DNA of 64,000 nt. Source: Flavobacterium pectinovorum. GTDB lineage: Bacteria > Bacteroidota > Bacteroidia > Flavobacteriales > Flavobacteriaceae. This document shows, in pieces, positions 17,293 to 24,858 of the stretch (positions are counted from its first letter, which is position 1; each line of letters starts with the position of its first letter). The stretch spans positions 310,001-374,000 of the forward strand of contig NZ_FRBX01000001.1 in assembly GCF_900142715.1 (NCBI RefSeq), given 5' to 3'. The translations under genes were made by a program, and so were the position numbers. The notes beneath the pieces were generated by a model. The model did no database searches. It saw nothing but the letters and a program-made list of their open reading frames with translations, and was not told the DNA's origin.

Positions 17293-18501
17293 TTAATGTA
17301 AAACTTTCTCGATTGCATTATTAATTCTGATTAAATCTTCTTCGAGACTTCCGTGATAACTTTTTCGATGTTCGTTAATTAAAAATACCAATTCGCGAAT
17401 ATCATTTTCATCTTTTCCTGATTTATGATGCAATTTATTAATGAAATCGTCATCTAGTTTTGTTGTATCGATTAAATATTCATTTCGAATTCTTTCGAGG
17501 AAATAAATGATTTTTTTATCGATTATATTGTCGTGATCGCCTTCCTGATAATATAAATTCCCGATGGTTTTTGTAAAATCAAGTGTTAAATTAGGCAATG
17601 GTTTTACTATCGGAACAATTCTTTGTTTGCGTTTGGCATTAAAAATAATAAAAATCAAAATTCCGATTAAAAATAAATACCAGGCCCATTTTAATGCCGG
17701 CTGGCTCATAATATAACGCAAAGGCGAATCTGAAATCGATTCATTATTTTGCCCTTTTGTGTACCAGTAAACATTTCCTTTTGGAACATACGAAAGTACA
17801 CTTTCTGCATACTTATAGTGGTCTTTTTTTAATAAATGATAATTAGTAAAAGCCACAGGTTTTGTGTGCAAGTAAAAATAACCATTGATATAAGGCACTT
17901 TTATAAAATCAATTTGCTTTTTATTTTTATTTCCCTGATATCCCAAAACGGTTGTCATCAGAGTATCAATTTTCGAAAAATAATAGTTTCCCATTTCTTC
18001 TTCTGTTATGGAATACTTTTTCGGATTTAGTTTTTTATTGGCCATCCAAACCGAATTCATTTTTTCGTTTGGATAACTGGTGTTTATTTCGATTTTTAAA
18101 CTGTCTAATAATGATTTTGGGAAGTTTTTCATGCTCAAGAAAGCATTATTTCCGTGTGAAACAAAATAGAAAAGTTCTGTAATTGACTGATCGTCTATTT
18201 GACCGTATTCTGAAATATTAAAAAAGGTACCTTTTATTTTGTATTTTCCTGCAGTTGTATCAGGAACATATTTTGAATCTAAAAATTCATAAGGTGTTAC
18301 GGCAGAAACTCTTTCAATCTTCTGATTTTTTAAAAGACCATTTATTTCTTTGTCAAAAACATACAATCCAAACGGAATTTTATCATTGACAGAATAGGTT
18401 GGTCGCCAATCGATTGGTTTTTGCTTATCATGATCTGCTATTAAAATGATGACGAAAACTAAAATCAAAATAGCAATATAAATTTTAATGGATTTACTCA
18501 T
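17293..18501 (-). CDS. DUF4350-domain membrane protein
   Basis: This is a 402-residue protein. An N-terminal membrane helix (residues 5-22) is followed by an extracytoplasmic GATase-like DUF4350 domain: 'PFGLYVFDKEI', 'LFYFVSHGNNAFLSM'. A second helix near 265-285 (LFLIGILIFIIFNAK) leads to a cytoplasmic tail with 'YYQEGDHDNIIDKKIIYFLERIR'. This is the standard architecture of DUF4350 proteins in MoxR/DUF4129 loci. The start codon overlaps the 3' end of the DUF4129 gene by 8 bases, so the two are translationally coupled. The function is unknown; a sensor or scaffold role is speculation. Confidence 0.85.
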   Translation of the reverse strand: MSKSIKIYIAILILVFVIILIADHDKQKPIDWRPTYSVNDKIPFGLYVFDKEINGLLKNQKIERVSAVTPYEFLDSKYVPDTTAGKYKIKGTFFNISEYGQIDDQSITELFYFVSHGNNAFLSMKNFPKSLLDSLKIEINTSYPNEKMNSVWMANKKLNPKKYSITEEEMGNYYFSKIDTLMTTVLGYQGNKNKKQIDFIKVPYINGYFYLHTKPVAFTNYHLLKKDHYKYAESVLSYVPKGNVYWYTKGQNNESISDSPLRYIMSQPALKWAWYLFLIGILIFIIFNAKRKQRIVPIVKPLPNLTLDFTKTIGNLYYQEGDHDNIIDKKIIYFLERIRNEYLIDTTKLDDDFINKLHHKSGKDENDIRELVFLINEHRKSYHGSLEEDLIRINNAIEKVLH

Positions 18502-19267
18502 TGCTAAATGTTTTTAAAGATTTCTTAAATCGGTTTTCGGCTTTTATAAAAGTGGTTTCATCGATTTCAAATTCGCCATACCAAATATGGTTGTATAAAT
18601 AAGATAAATACATGAATTCTTCTCTGTGTGCGGGTTTTTGAAGCTCGTACAAATAATCAGAATTTGTTTTTTCAATATCCCATTCTATATAATGATTTTG
18701 CGCCATGACCTTTAAAAGCCAAAGATAATAATAGCGGACAGCGATTCTTTTTTCTCCGGCTGCAATACTTTCTTTAATTAATTTTTCGAAATCAAGAAGA
18801 TGAATATTCTTTTCGATATCAGAATAATAGATTGTTTTTTTGTGTGCATTTTTTCCGAAAATCCATTGTCCTTCTTTGGCTATTATTGCTTTTACAATCA
18901 AATAGATTACAAAAATAATAACCAAAGCTGCGATTGTTTTTAATAAAATGGCAACAAAATTTAGTGATGCTTCGGGATTGCTAAAAGTGAACAATCTTCT
19001 AAAAATACTGGCGAGCCATTCTTTAAAATAATCCCAGGCGCCTTTTTCGGGTGCTTTATATTCGTAAACGAAATCAGCGTCCTTATATTTTTTTTTGAAA
19101 TCTTGTTTGAAGTTTTTTGCCTCAATAGTATCTGAATCGACATGAATATCTTTTTCGGTATATTTTACAGATTCGACTTTTGGCGGATCAACCGTAGCCG
19201 AAGAATCCTGCGCCTGCGAAATGCTGCAATAAAATAGAAAAGATAAAACGAAGAAAAATTTGTTCAT
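18494..19267 (-). CDS. DUF4129-domain membrane protein
   Basis: This is a 257-residue protein with a signal sequence (residues 1-20, ending ISQAQ), an extracytoplasmic linker, one membrane helix at about 107-129 and a cytoplasmic DUF4129 domain. The domain carries 'AAGEKRIAVRYYYLWLLKVM', 'DYLYEL' and 'LSYLYNHIWYGEFEI', which match the domain's helical core. DUF4129 is consistently linked to MoxR and DUF4350. It lies 13 bases after the SpoIIM-like gene and overlaps the DUF4350 start, so it is in the middle of a tight operon. Confidence 0.87.
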   Translation of the reverse strand: MNKFFFVLSFLFYCSISQAQDSSATVDPPKVESVKYTEKDIHVDSDTIEAKNFKQDFKKKYKDADFVYEYKAPEKGAWDYFKEWLASIFRRLFTFSNPEASLNFVAILLKTIAALVIIFVIYLIVKAIIAKEGQWIFGKNAHKKTIYYSDIEKNIHLLDFEKLIKESIAAGEKRIAVRYYYLWLLKVMAQNHYIEWDIEKTNSDYLYELQKPAHREEFMYLSYLYNHIWYGEFEIDETTFIKAENRFKKSLKTFSNE

Positions 19268-19280
19268 TACTGGTTCCTTA

Positions 19281-20261
19281 TTAATTCAATTTGGCAGATA
19301 GCGGTTGTGTTTTTTTGTATACAATAAAAGGATAAACCAAATAATAAAATGAGATGATGCCAAGTGTAACCAGAATGATTAAACTGCTTAACCAATTGGG
19401 CATATCAATAGAATATCGGGTAATAAAACCTTCAAGAAATCCGGCACTAATCGTGAATGGAAATGTACTCAGGAATATTTTGAAACTGTTTTTGAAACCT
19501 ATTTTAAATGAATTGATTCTCGAAAAAGTCTTTGGAAAAAGGATTGAAGCTCCTAAAATAAACCCGGCTGCTGTTTCGATAACGATGGCAAAAATCTCCA
19601 TAGAACCGTGAATCCAGATTCCGCGAACGCTCTTCCAGAAAACATTCTGGTCGTAAAAAAAGTATTGAAAAGCACCCAGCATAATACAGTTTTGCAGGGA
19701 AATATAAAAAGTTCCCAGTCCGCCAAAAATGCCATAGATGTAGCATTTTGCACCCACATATAAGTTATTCATGGTAATGCCAACAAAACTTCCCCAATTG
19801 CTTCCGGAACCATAAACAGCCATTGGATTTCCTTTTTTGATGTTTTCCAAAGTCATATTTACATATCCATCGCCTAAAATTAAGCGAACGAAATTTTGAT
19901 CGTATCGTGCTGAAATTACACCAATACCAACTGTTATAAAAAACAGAACAAAAGCATACATTAAATATCTTCTGTAATCGTAAACCAAAAGCGGAACTTC
20001 GGTTTTAAAAAACTCTACAAATCTGTTTTTTTCGGATCGTTTGGTTTTGTAAATCTTCTGGTAAATCTGCGAAGCAAGATGATTTAAGTAAATTACGGTT
20101 TTGCTTTTTGGATAATAAGTTTGGGCATACGATAAGTCATTCATCATTTGAATGTACAAATTAGCTAACTCATCAGGATTTTTTTTAGCTTTACCAAAAA
20201 TAGCTAGCTCAAATTCCAGCCATTTTTCTTTATTTTGTTTTATGAAGGCGACTTCTCTCAT
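19281..20261 (-). CDS. SpoIIM/DUF95-family membrane protein
   Basis: This is a 326-residue protein with an N-terminal cytosolic helical domain (about 1-100) and about five membrane helices. 'MTLENIKKGNPMAVYG', 'NNLYVGAKCYIYGIFGG' and 'IWIHGSMEIFAIVIETAAG' match the SpoIIM (DUF95) family, which in spore formers works in engulfment but is widespread in non-sporulating bacteria beside RDD proteins. Here it is divergent from an RDD gene with only 20 bases between starts, and heads the DUF4129-DUF4350-MoxR-DUF58 operon. A role in membrane organisation or transport is inferred. Confidence 0.9.
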   Translation of the reverse strand: MREVAFIKQNKEKWLEFELAIFGKAKKNPDELANLYIQMMNDLSYAQTYYPKSKTVIYLNHLASQIYQKIYKTKRSEKNRFVEFFKTEVPLLVYDYRRYLMYAFVLFFITVGIGVISARYDQNFVRLILGDGYVNMTLENIKKGNPMAVYGSGSNWGSFVGITMNNLYVGAKCYIYGIFGGLGTFYISLQNCIMLGAFQYFFYDQNVFWKSVRGIWIHGSMEIFAIVIETAAGFILGASILFPKTFSRINSFKIGFKNSFKIFLSTFPFTISAGFLEGFITRYSIDMPNWLSSLIILVTLGIISFYYLVYPFIVYKKTQPLSAKLN

Positions 20262-20281
20262 TGTAGGCTAAAATATAAAAT

Positions 20282-21025
20282 ATGTCAGAATTATCAATAA
20301 ATACAACACAAAATGTTAAAATAAATTTTAAAGCAGCATCAGCGGGCGAGCGAATAGGGTCTCATTTCATTGATTTTGGTATTAAAATAGCTTATGTAAT
20401 CGTGATTTGGAGCATCGTTTTTTATTGGCTTCAATTAGACAGATTGTTGGATAGTTTAGATTCATGGTCCAGAATGACCATTCTTTTACTTTTATATTTT
20501 CCTGTTATCATTTATTCGATCACTTTAGAAAGCATTTTTGAAGGACAAACCATTGGTAAAAAAATAGTCAAGATAAAAGTCGTTAAAATTGATGGTTATC
20601 AGGCAGGTTTTGGTGATTATTTAATGCGCTGGTTTTTTAGGCTTATCGATCTTAGTCTGTTTTTTGGAATTATTGCCTTGGTAACAGTCATAATAAGTAA
20701 AAAAGGACAACGTTTAGGAGATATGGTTGCAGGTACGGCCGTTATTACTTTAAAAAATAAAATTAATATTAGTCATACCATTCTCGAAGAAATAGGTGAG
20801 GCTTATGTGCCAACGTATCCTTTGGTTATAAAATTGACTGATAATGATATGAGAATCATTAAAGAAACATTTTTAAAAGCAGATCTTAAAGATGATTATG
20901 AAACAATTGTTAAATTGGTTTCTAAAATTGAAAGTGTAACGGGAATTAAAAACCAATCAGGAAATTCGAAAGATTTTCTTCGTACAATTTTAAAAGATTA
21001 TAATTTTTATACACAAAATATGTAA
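20282..21025 (+). CDS. RDD-family membrane protein
   Basis: This is a 247-residue protein. The RDD domain spans about residues 18-160, with 'SAGERIGSHFIDFGIKIAYV' opening the first membrane helix, 'EGQTIGKKIVKIKVVK' and 'LMRWFFRLID', followed by 'SKKGQRLGDMVAGTAVI'. A soluble C-terminal tail of about 85 residues follows. RDD proteins have three or more membrane helices and are often encoded with SpoIIM-like partners, as here. Some act as Na+/H+ transport components, but this cannot be assigned. It is divergent from the SpoIIM gene; the 20-base gap means that the promoters must lie inside the opposing coding regions or overlap tightly. Confidence 0.88.
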   Translation: MSELSINTTQNVKINFKAASAGERIGSHFIDFGIKIAYVIVIWSIVFYWLQLDRLLDSLDSWSRMTILLLLYFPVIIYSITLESIFEGQTIGKKIVKIKVVKIDGYQAGFGDYLMRWFFRLIDLSLFFGIIALVTVIISKKGQRLGDMVAGTAVITLKNKINISHTILEEIGEAYVPTYPLVIKLTDNDMRIIKETFLKADLKDDYETIVKLVSKIESVTGIKNQSGNSKDFLRTILKDYNFYTQNM

Positions 21026-21066
21026 TTAAGTAATTTAATTTAAATGATTTAAGTAGGAAGTTTTCT

Positions 21067-21074
21067 TAACTTTG
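21067..21074 (+). promoter_or_regulatory. -7 promoter element (TAACTTTG)
   Basis: TAACTTTG is an exact TAnnTTTG match 51 bases upstream of the ATG of the 282-residue exported protein. No clear -33 TTG was seen. Confidence 0.5.
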
Positions 21075-21125
21075 TTTGTAAGTAAAACATTAATATTTTA
21101 TTATTTGACTTAAATTAGAAATACT

Positions 21126-21974
21126 ATGAAATTACAAAAAGCTTTGACAATTATAGTTCTGTTGCTTATTCCGTTTGTTAATTTTGCACAAGGAACAAAA
21201 AAACTGGATAAAATTATAAAAAGAGATTATCAGATAATAGAAGGCACAATTGCAAAAATATCCGATAAAACCGTAGAATATTCTTTACCGGGAGAAACAG
21301 TACAAATTTCGCTGGATGTTTCTCAAATTGCCAGAATTGAATTTGCCAGCGGTCGTTCTCAAACTTTTGATGTAACGCCTGAAAATACGACTCAAACATC
21401 TTCAAATCAAAATATCGCTGTTCAGGAAATTAAACCCAATACAATTGCAGTTTTACCAATTCCGTATATAAATTCAGATACCCAACAAAGCTCTGAAGAT
21501 ATGGCGAAATTTGCTCAAAATGATACGTACAATAAGTTATTAGACAAGTCAGCCAATATTTTTCCACTGACTGTTCAGGATTTAAGAACGACTAATAGTT
21601 TATTGCACAAAGCCGGAATTGACCATAATAATATTGATGAAACACCAATTGAAGATCTTCAAAAAATTCTGGGTGTCGACAATATAGTGGCGGCTAAAAT
21701 CTCGTACACAATGTCATCTAGCTCAACAGCTTCGACTTACGGAAGCGGAAGTACAACGGTGAGCAACAATGATAAAAAAGTCAAGTCTACAGATTATTCG
21801 ACTACAACTGCCAATACACAAATGTATTATTACTACAACGTGTATTTTGATATGTATAAAAACGGCACGAAAATTTACTCACAAACGCGTCAGCCTTTCC
21901 TTAAACTGAAAGATAGCTGGATAGATTCAGTTTCTTATTTATTAAAAAGAAGTCCGATTTACGTGAAAAAATAA
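21126..21974 (+). CDS. Exported protein of unknown function, possible curli/GNA1162-like fold
   Basis: This is a 282-residue protein with a signal peptide at residues 1-21 (ending VNFAQ). The N-terminal part 'DYQIIEGTIAKISDKTVEY' and 'VSQIARIEFASGRSQTFD' looks like a Bacteroidota SH3-like 'effect on gene expression' segment that recurs in exported proteins. The second half, from 'NTIAVLPIPYINSD' through 'LQKILGVDNIVAAKISYTM', resembles TolB-N/GNA1162/CsgG-type periplasmic domains where IAVLPF and 'lg.D.ll...i' are typical. It has a Ser/Thr-rich loop at about 200-225 and a YYYYN stretch. No enzymatic motif was seen. It has its own promoter and is followed by a repeat-bearing gap. Confidence 0.72.
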   Translation: MKLQKALTIIVLLLIPFVNFAQGTKKLDKIIKRDYQIIEGTIAKISDKTVEYSLPGETVQISLDVSQIARIEFASGRSQTFDVTPENTTQTSSNQNIAVQEIKPNTIAVLPIPYINSDTQQSSEDMAKFAQNDTYNKLLDKSANIFPLTVQDLRTTNSLLHKAGIDHNNIDETPIEDLQKILGVDNIVAAKISYTMSSSSTASTYGSGSTTVSNNDKKVKSTDYSTTTANTQMYYYYNVYFDMYKNGTKIYSQTRQPFLKLKDSWIDSVSYLLKRSPIYVKK

Positions 21975-21976
21975 AA

Positions 21977-22053
21977 TTTTGTAAGAAGAAAGAAGTAAGA
22001 AGAAAGTAAAGAAAACCTTTGTACCTTTGGGCCTCTGAACCTTTGAACCTCAA
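21977..22053. repeat. Two adjacent degenerate short-period arrays (period 7 then period 8)
   Basis: 21978-22012 reads GTAAGAA GAAAGAA GTAAGAA GAAAGTA in 7-base steps. 22014-22053 reads CCTTTGTA CCTTTGGG CCTCTGAA CCTTTGAA CCTC in 8-base steps. Related arrays lie at 35930-37100 (period 7) and 12768-12802 (period 8, opposite strand). It is non-coding. Confidence 0.6.
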
Positions 22054-22059
22054 AAAAGA

Positions 22060-22662
22060 ATGTTTCATTTATTAGATATTATTGGTACAATGGCCTTTGC
22101 CATGTCTGGTGCTTTAACGGCAATGCATAAAAAACTGGATCCGTTTGGTGTTTTTATTATTGCTTTTGTGACAGCAGTTGGCGGCGGAACGCTTCGTGAT
22201 GTTTTAATAGGAAGAACGCCTGTGGGCTGGATGCTGAATTTGCAATATGTTTATGTCATTATTTTAGGTTTTGGTCTTGCGATTCTTTTTAGAAAAAAGT
22301 TTGATAAACTGCGTACTTCCTTATTTTTATTTGATACAATTGGTCTTGGTGTTTTTACTTTAATTGGTCTTGAAAGAGGAATTATGACAGGTTTACATCC
22401 TGTGATTTGTATTGCTTTAGGAACAATGACAGCTTGTTTTGGCGGTGTAATCAGGGATATTTTGTGTACAGAAATTCCAACTATTTTTAGAAGGGAAATT
22501 TATGCAACGATTTGTATTTTTGGAGGAATAGTGTTTTTTGGATTAAGAAAACTGAATTTAGAAGATGATGTTTTATATCTTGTAACTTCGGTTGTAATTA
22601 TTACAGTACGATTAATGGCCGTAAAATTCAAATGGTATTTACCTGCATTTGATCATAAATAA
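22060..22662 (+). CDS. TRIC-like/UPF0126 membrane protein
   Basis: This is a 200-residue protein with six to seven membrane helices made of two repeated halves, each with a glycine-rich 'GGGTLRD' or 'FGGVIRD' motif (at about 46-52 and 126-132). The motif is the mark of the UPF0126 family, homologous to trimeric intracellular cation (TRIC) channels that conduct K+. The N-terminus 'LLDIIGTMAFAMSGAL' fits. It sits between the exported protein and the glycan locus, preceded by a short-period repeat array. The ion passed cannot be inferred beyond the family. Confidence 0.9.
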   Translation: MFHLLDIIGTMAFAMSGALTAMHKKLDPFGVFIIAFVTAVGGGTLRDVLIGRTPVGWMLNLQYVYVIILGFGLAILFRKKFDKLRTSLFLFDTIGLGVFTLIGLERGIMTGLHPVICIALGTMTACFGGVIRDILCTEIPTIFRREIYATICIFGGIVFFGLRKLNLEDDVLYLVTSVVIITVRLMAVKFKWYLPAFDHK

Positions 22663-22680
22663 GAAAAAAAAGCAAAAATA

Positions 22681-23658
22681 TTGGCGACATATACCATAAA
22701 GAAATACGAACAAAACGATAGCAATACCTGGAATGAGTTTATTGCTCAGGCCAAAAATGCAACGTTTTTATTTCATCGTAATTTTATGGAATACCATCAG
22801 GATCGTTTTGAAGATTTTTCGCTTTTAGTTTTTGAAGATGAAAAATTAAAAGCTGTTTTGCCAGCCAACATAAAAGAAAATTTTGTGTACTCGCATCAGG
22901 GATTAACTTATGGAGGTTTGGTTTATAAAGAAGAAACAAAACAAGCTTCGATAATCGAAATTTTTCAGGCTATTTTGTTTTTTTTGAATGAAAATAACAT
23001 TCAAAAATTACATATAAAAACACTTCCGTCTATTTATCATCTTAAACCTTCTGATGAAATTTTATACAGTTTGTTTTTGGCAGAAGCCAAAATGATAAGA
23101 CGCGATTCGCTTTCGGTTATTGATTTATTACAAGAAAATAAAATTTCGAAAATACGCAAGAGAGGTATTCAAAAAGCAGTTTCGAATCGTTTAATTATTA
23201 AGGAAGAAAATGATTTTGAATTATTTTGGAATGAAGTTTTAATTCCAAATTTAAAAACGAAACATAATGCAAAACCTGTTCATTCAGTAGAAGAGATGAA
23301 TTCTTTAAAAGCTCATTTTCCTCAAAATATTCATCAGTTTAATGTTTATTCAGAAGATAAAATTGTGGCCGGAACAACTATCTTTGAAACTAAAACCGTT
23401 GCACATTGTCAATATATCTCAAAAAATGAAAAGCAGGAAAATTTGGGAAGTTTAGATTTTTTGTTTCAATATTTGATAAAAGAAAGATTTGCTGAAAAAC
23501 GTTTTTTTGATTTTGGAATTTCAAATGAAAATCAAGGAAAAAACCTCAATGAAGGATTATCATACTGGAAAGAAAGTTTTGGCGCAAGTACAATAATTCA
23601 TGATTTTTACGAAGTTGAAACTTCAAATTATAATAAGTTAAATGGTATTTTTGTTTAA
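22681..23658 (+). CDS. GNAT/FemAB-like acyltransferase
   Basis: This is a 325-residue cytosolic protein starting at TTG (22681); there is no nearby ATG in frame and the start is just after an A-rich stretch. Two GNAT-like halves are visible: about 1-160 ('WNEFIAQAKNATFLFHRNFM') and about 165-320 ('RKRGIQKAVSN', then 'FFDFGISNEN'). This duplicated layout is typical of FemAB-type aminoacyltransferases and their GNAT relatives in polysaccharide loci. The downstream gene 15 bases later is an aminotransferase for amino sugars, so N-acylation of the amino sugar is a reasonable but unproven role. Confidence 0.75.
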   Translation: MATYTIKKYEQNDSNTWNEFIAQAKNATFLFHRNFMEYHQDRFEDFSLLVFEDEKLKAVLPANIKENFVYSHQGLTYGGLVYKEETKQASIIEIFQAILFFLNENNIQKLHIKTLPSIYHLKPSDEILYSLFLAEAKMIRRDSLSVIDLLQENKISKIRKRGIQKAVSNRLIIKEENDFELFWNEVLIPNLKTKHNAKPVHSVEEMNSLKAHFPQNIHQFNVYSEDKIVAGTTIFETKTVAHCQYISKNEKQENLGSLDFLFQYLIKERFAEKRFFDFGISNENQGKNLNEGLSYWKESFGASTIIHDFYEVETSNYNKLNGIFV

Positions 23659-23673
23659 CCAATTAAAAATAGA

Positions 23674-24840
23674 ATGATACCATTTCTTGATCTTAAAAAA
23701 GTAAACGAACCATACGAAGCTGCTTTTCAGGAAAAACTGAAATCAATTTTAAGTAATGGCTGGTATATTTTAGGAAAAGAAGTTGAAACATTTGAGAAAG
23801 CTTTCGCCGAATATTGCCAAACCCAATATTGTATAGGAGTTGGGAATGGTTTTGATGCTTTAGTTTTAATTTTTAAAGGTTATATTCAATTAGGGAAATT
23901 GCAAAAAGGAGACGAAGTTATTGTTCCTGCAAATACTTATATTGCAAGTGTTTTGGCGATTTTGCAGACAGATTTAGTTCCGGTTTTGGTTGAGCCAAAA
24001 TTAGAAACCTACAACATCAATCCTGATTTGATTAGGGAAAAAATCACTTCAAAAACAAAAGCAATTCTGGTTGTTCATTTATACGGACAATTGGCTGAAA
24101 TGGCTGAAATAAATAGAATTGCAGACCAAAATAATCTTTTAATAATAGAAGATGCAGCGCAATCTCATGGAGCGGCTGCAAATTCCAATAATTTTATCCC
24201 GAAGCATCGGGACCAAATTCCAAATGCATCGAATGTTACGCTGAGCGATCCCGAAGCTTCGGGAGAAGAGTCATCAGGTGCAAAAGCATATAGTTTTTAT
24301 CCAGGGAAAAACTTAGGTTGTCTAGGCGATGGAGGAGCAATCACAACCAACGATTTAGAATTGGCAAAAGTGCTTTTTTCGCTTCGAAATTATGGTTCTG
24401 AAAAAAAATATTACAACGAATATGTTGGCGTAAATTCAAGATTAGACGAGATTCAGGCTGCTTTTTTAAATTTAAAATTACCGAATTTAAATGCTGATAA
24501 TGATAAACGCCGAAAGATTGCAAAGCGTTATTTAGCTGAAATTAAAAACGAAAAAATTATCCTGCCTTTTTGGGATTTTTCAGAAAATCATGTGTTTCAT
24601 TTATTTGTTATTAGAACAGAAAATAGAGAAGAATTGCAAGAATATTTAAAGCAGAATAATATTCAAACTGTAATTCATTATCCAGTTCCTCCACATAAAC
24701 AGAAAGCATTTCCGGAATGGAACAATTTGTCTTTTCCAATTACAGAGAAGATTCAAAATGAAGTTTTGAGTTTGCCGATTAGTCCTGTTTTGACAGAAAG
24801 GGAAGTTAGTTTTGTAATTGAAGTTTTAAATAGATATTAG
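23674..24840 (+). CDS. DegT/DnrJ/EryC1-family sugar aminotransferase (FdtB type) with in-frame repeat insertion
   Basis: This is a PLP-dependent aminotransferase of 388 residues. It likely converts a dTDP-3-keto-6-deoxyhexose to its 3-amino sugar, since an FdtA-like isomerase lies at 29664. Visible motifs are VGNGFDALVL, VIVPANTYIASVLA, EDAAQSHGA and SFYPGKNLGCLGDGGA, with the PLP lysine at about 212. The loop between HGA (165-167) and SFYPGK (207-212) is 39 residues, whereas from memory of the family about 18 is usual. It is encoded partly by a palindromic repeat (24181-24264) and reads NSNNFIPKHRDQIPNASNVT, then LSDPEASGEESSG. The catalytic residues otherwise look intact, so it may still work with an extended surface loop. 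Confidence 0.9.
   Translation: MIPFLDLKKVNEPYEAAFQEKLKSILSNGWYILGKEVETFEKAFAEYCQTQYCIGVGNGFDALVLIFKGYIQLGKLQKGDEVIVPANTYIASVLAILQTDLVPVLVEPKLETYNINPDLIREKITSKTKAILVVHLYGQLAEMAEINRIADQNNLLIIEDAAQSHGAAANSNNFIPKHRDQIPNASNVTLSDPEASGEESSGAKAYSFYPGKNLGCLGDGGAITTNDLELAKVLFSLRNYGSEKKYYNEYVGVNSRLDEIQAAFLNLKLPNLNADNDKRRKIAKRYLAEIKNEKIILPFWDFSENHVFHLFVIRTENREELQEYLKQNNIQTVIHYPVPPHKQKAFPEWNNLSFPITEKIQNEVLSLPISPVLTEREVSFVIEVLNRY
24181..24264. repeat. Palindromic repeat element inserted in frame in the aminotransferase gene
   Basis: 24181-24225 matches, nearly base for base, the reverse complement of the intergenic element 43514-43557 (core ATCCCGAAGCATCGGGACC flanked by AATTCCAA words). A second palindrome, TCCCGAAGCTTCGGGA, lies at 24249-24264 after a CTGAGCG segment. 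The open frame is kept throughout. Confidence 0.8.
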
Positions 24841-24858
24841 TTTTGATTTGATAAAAAA

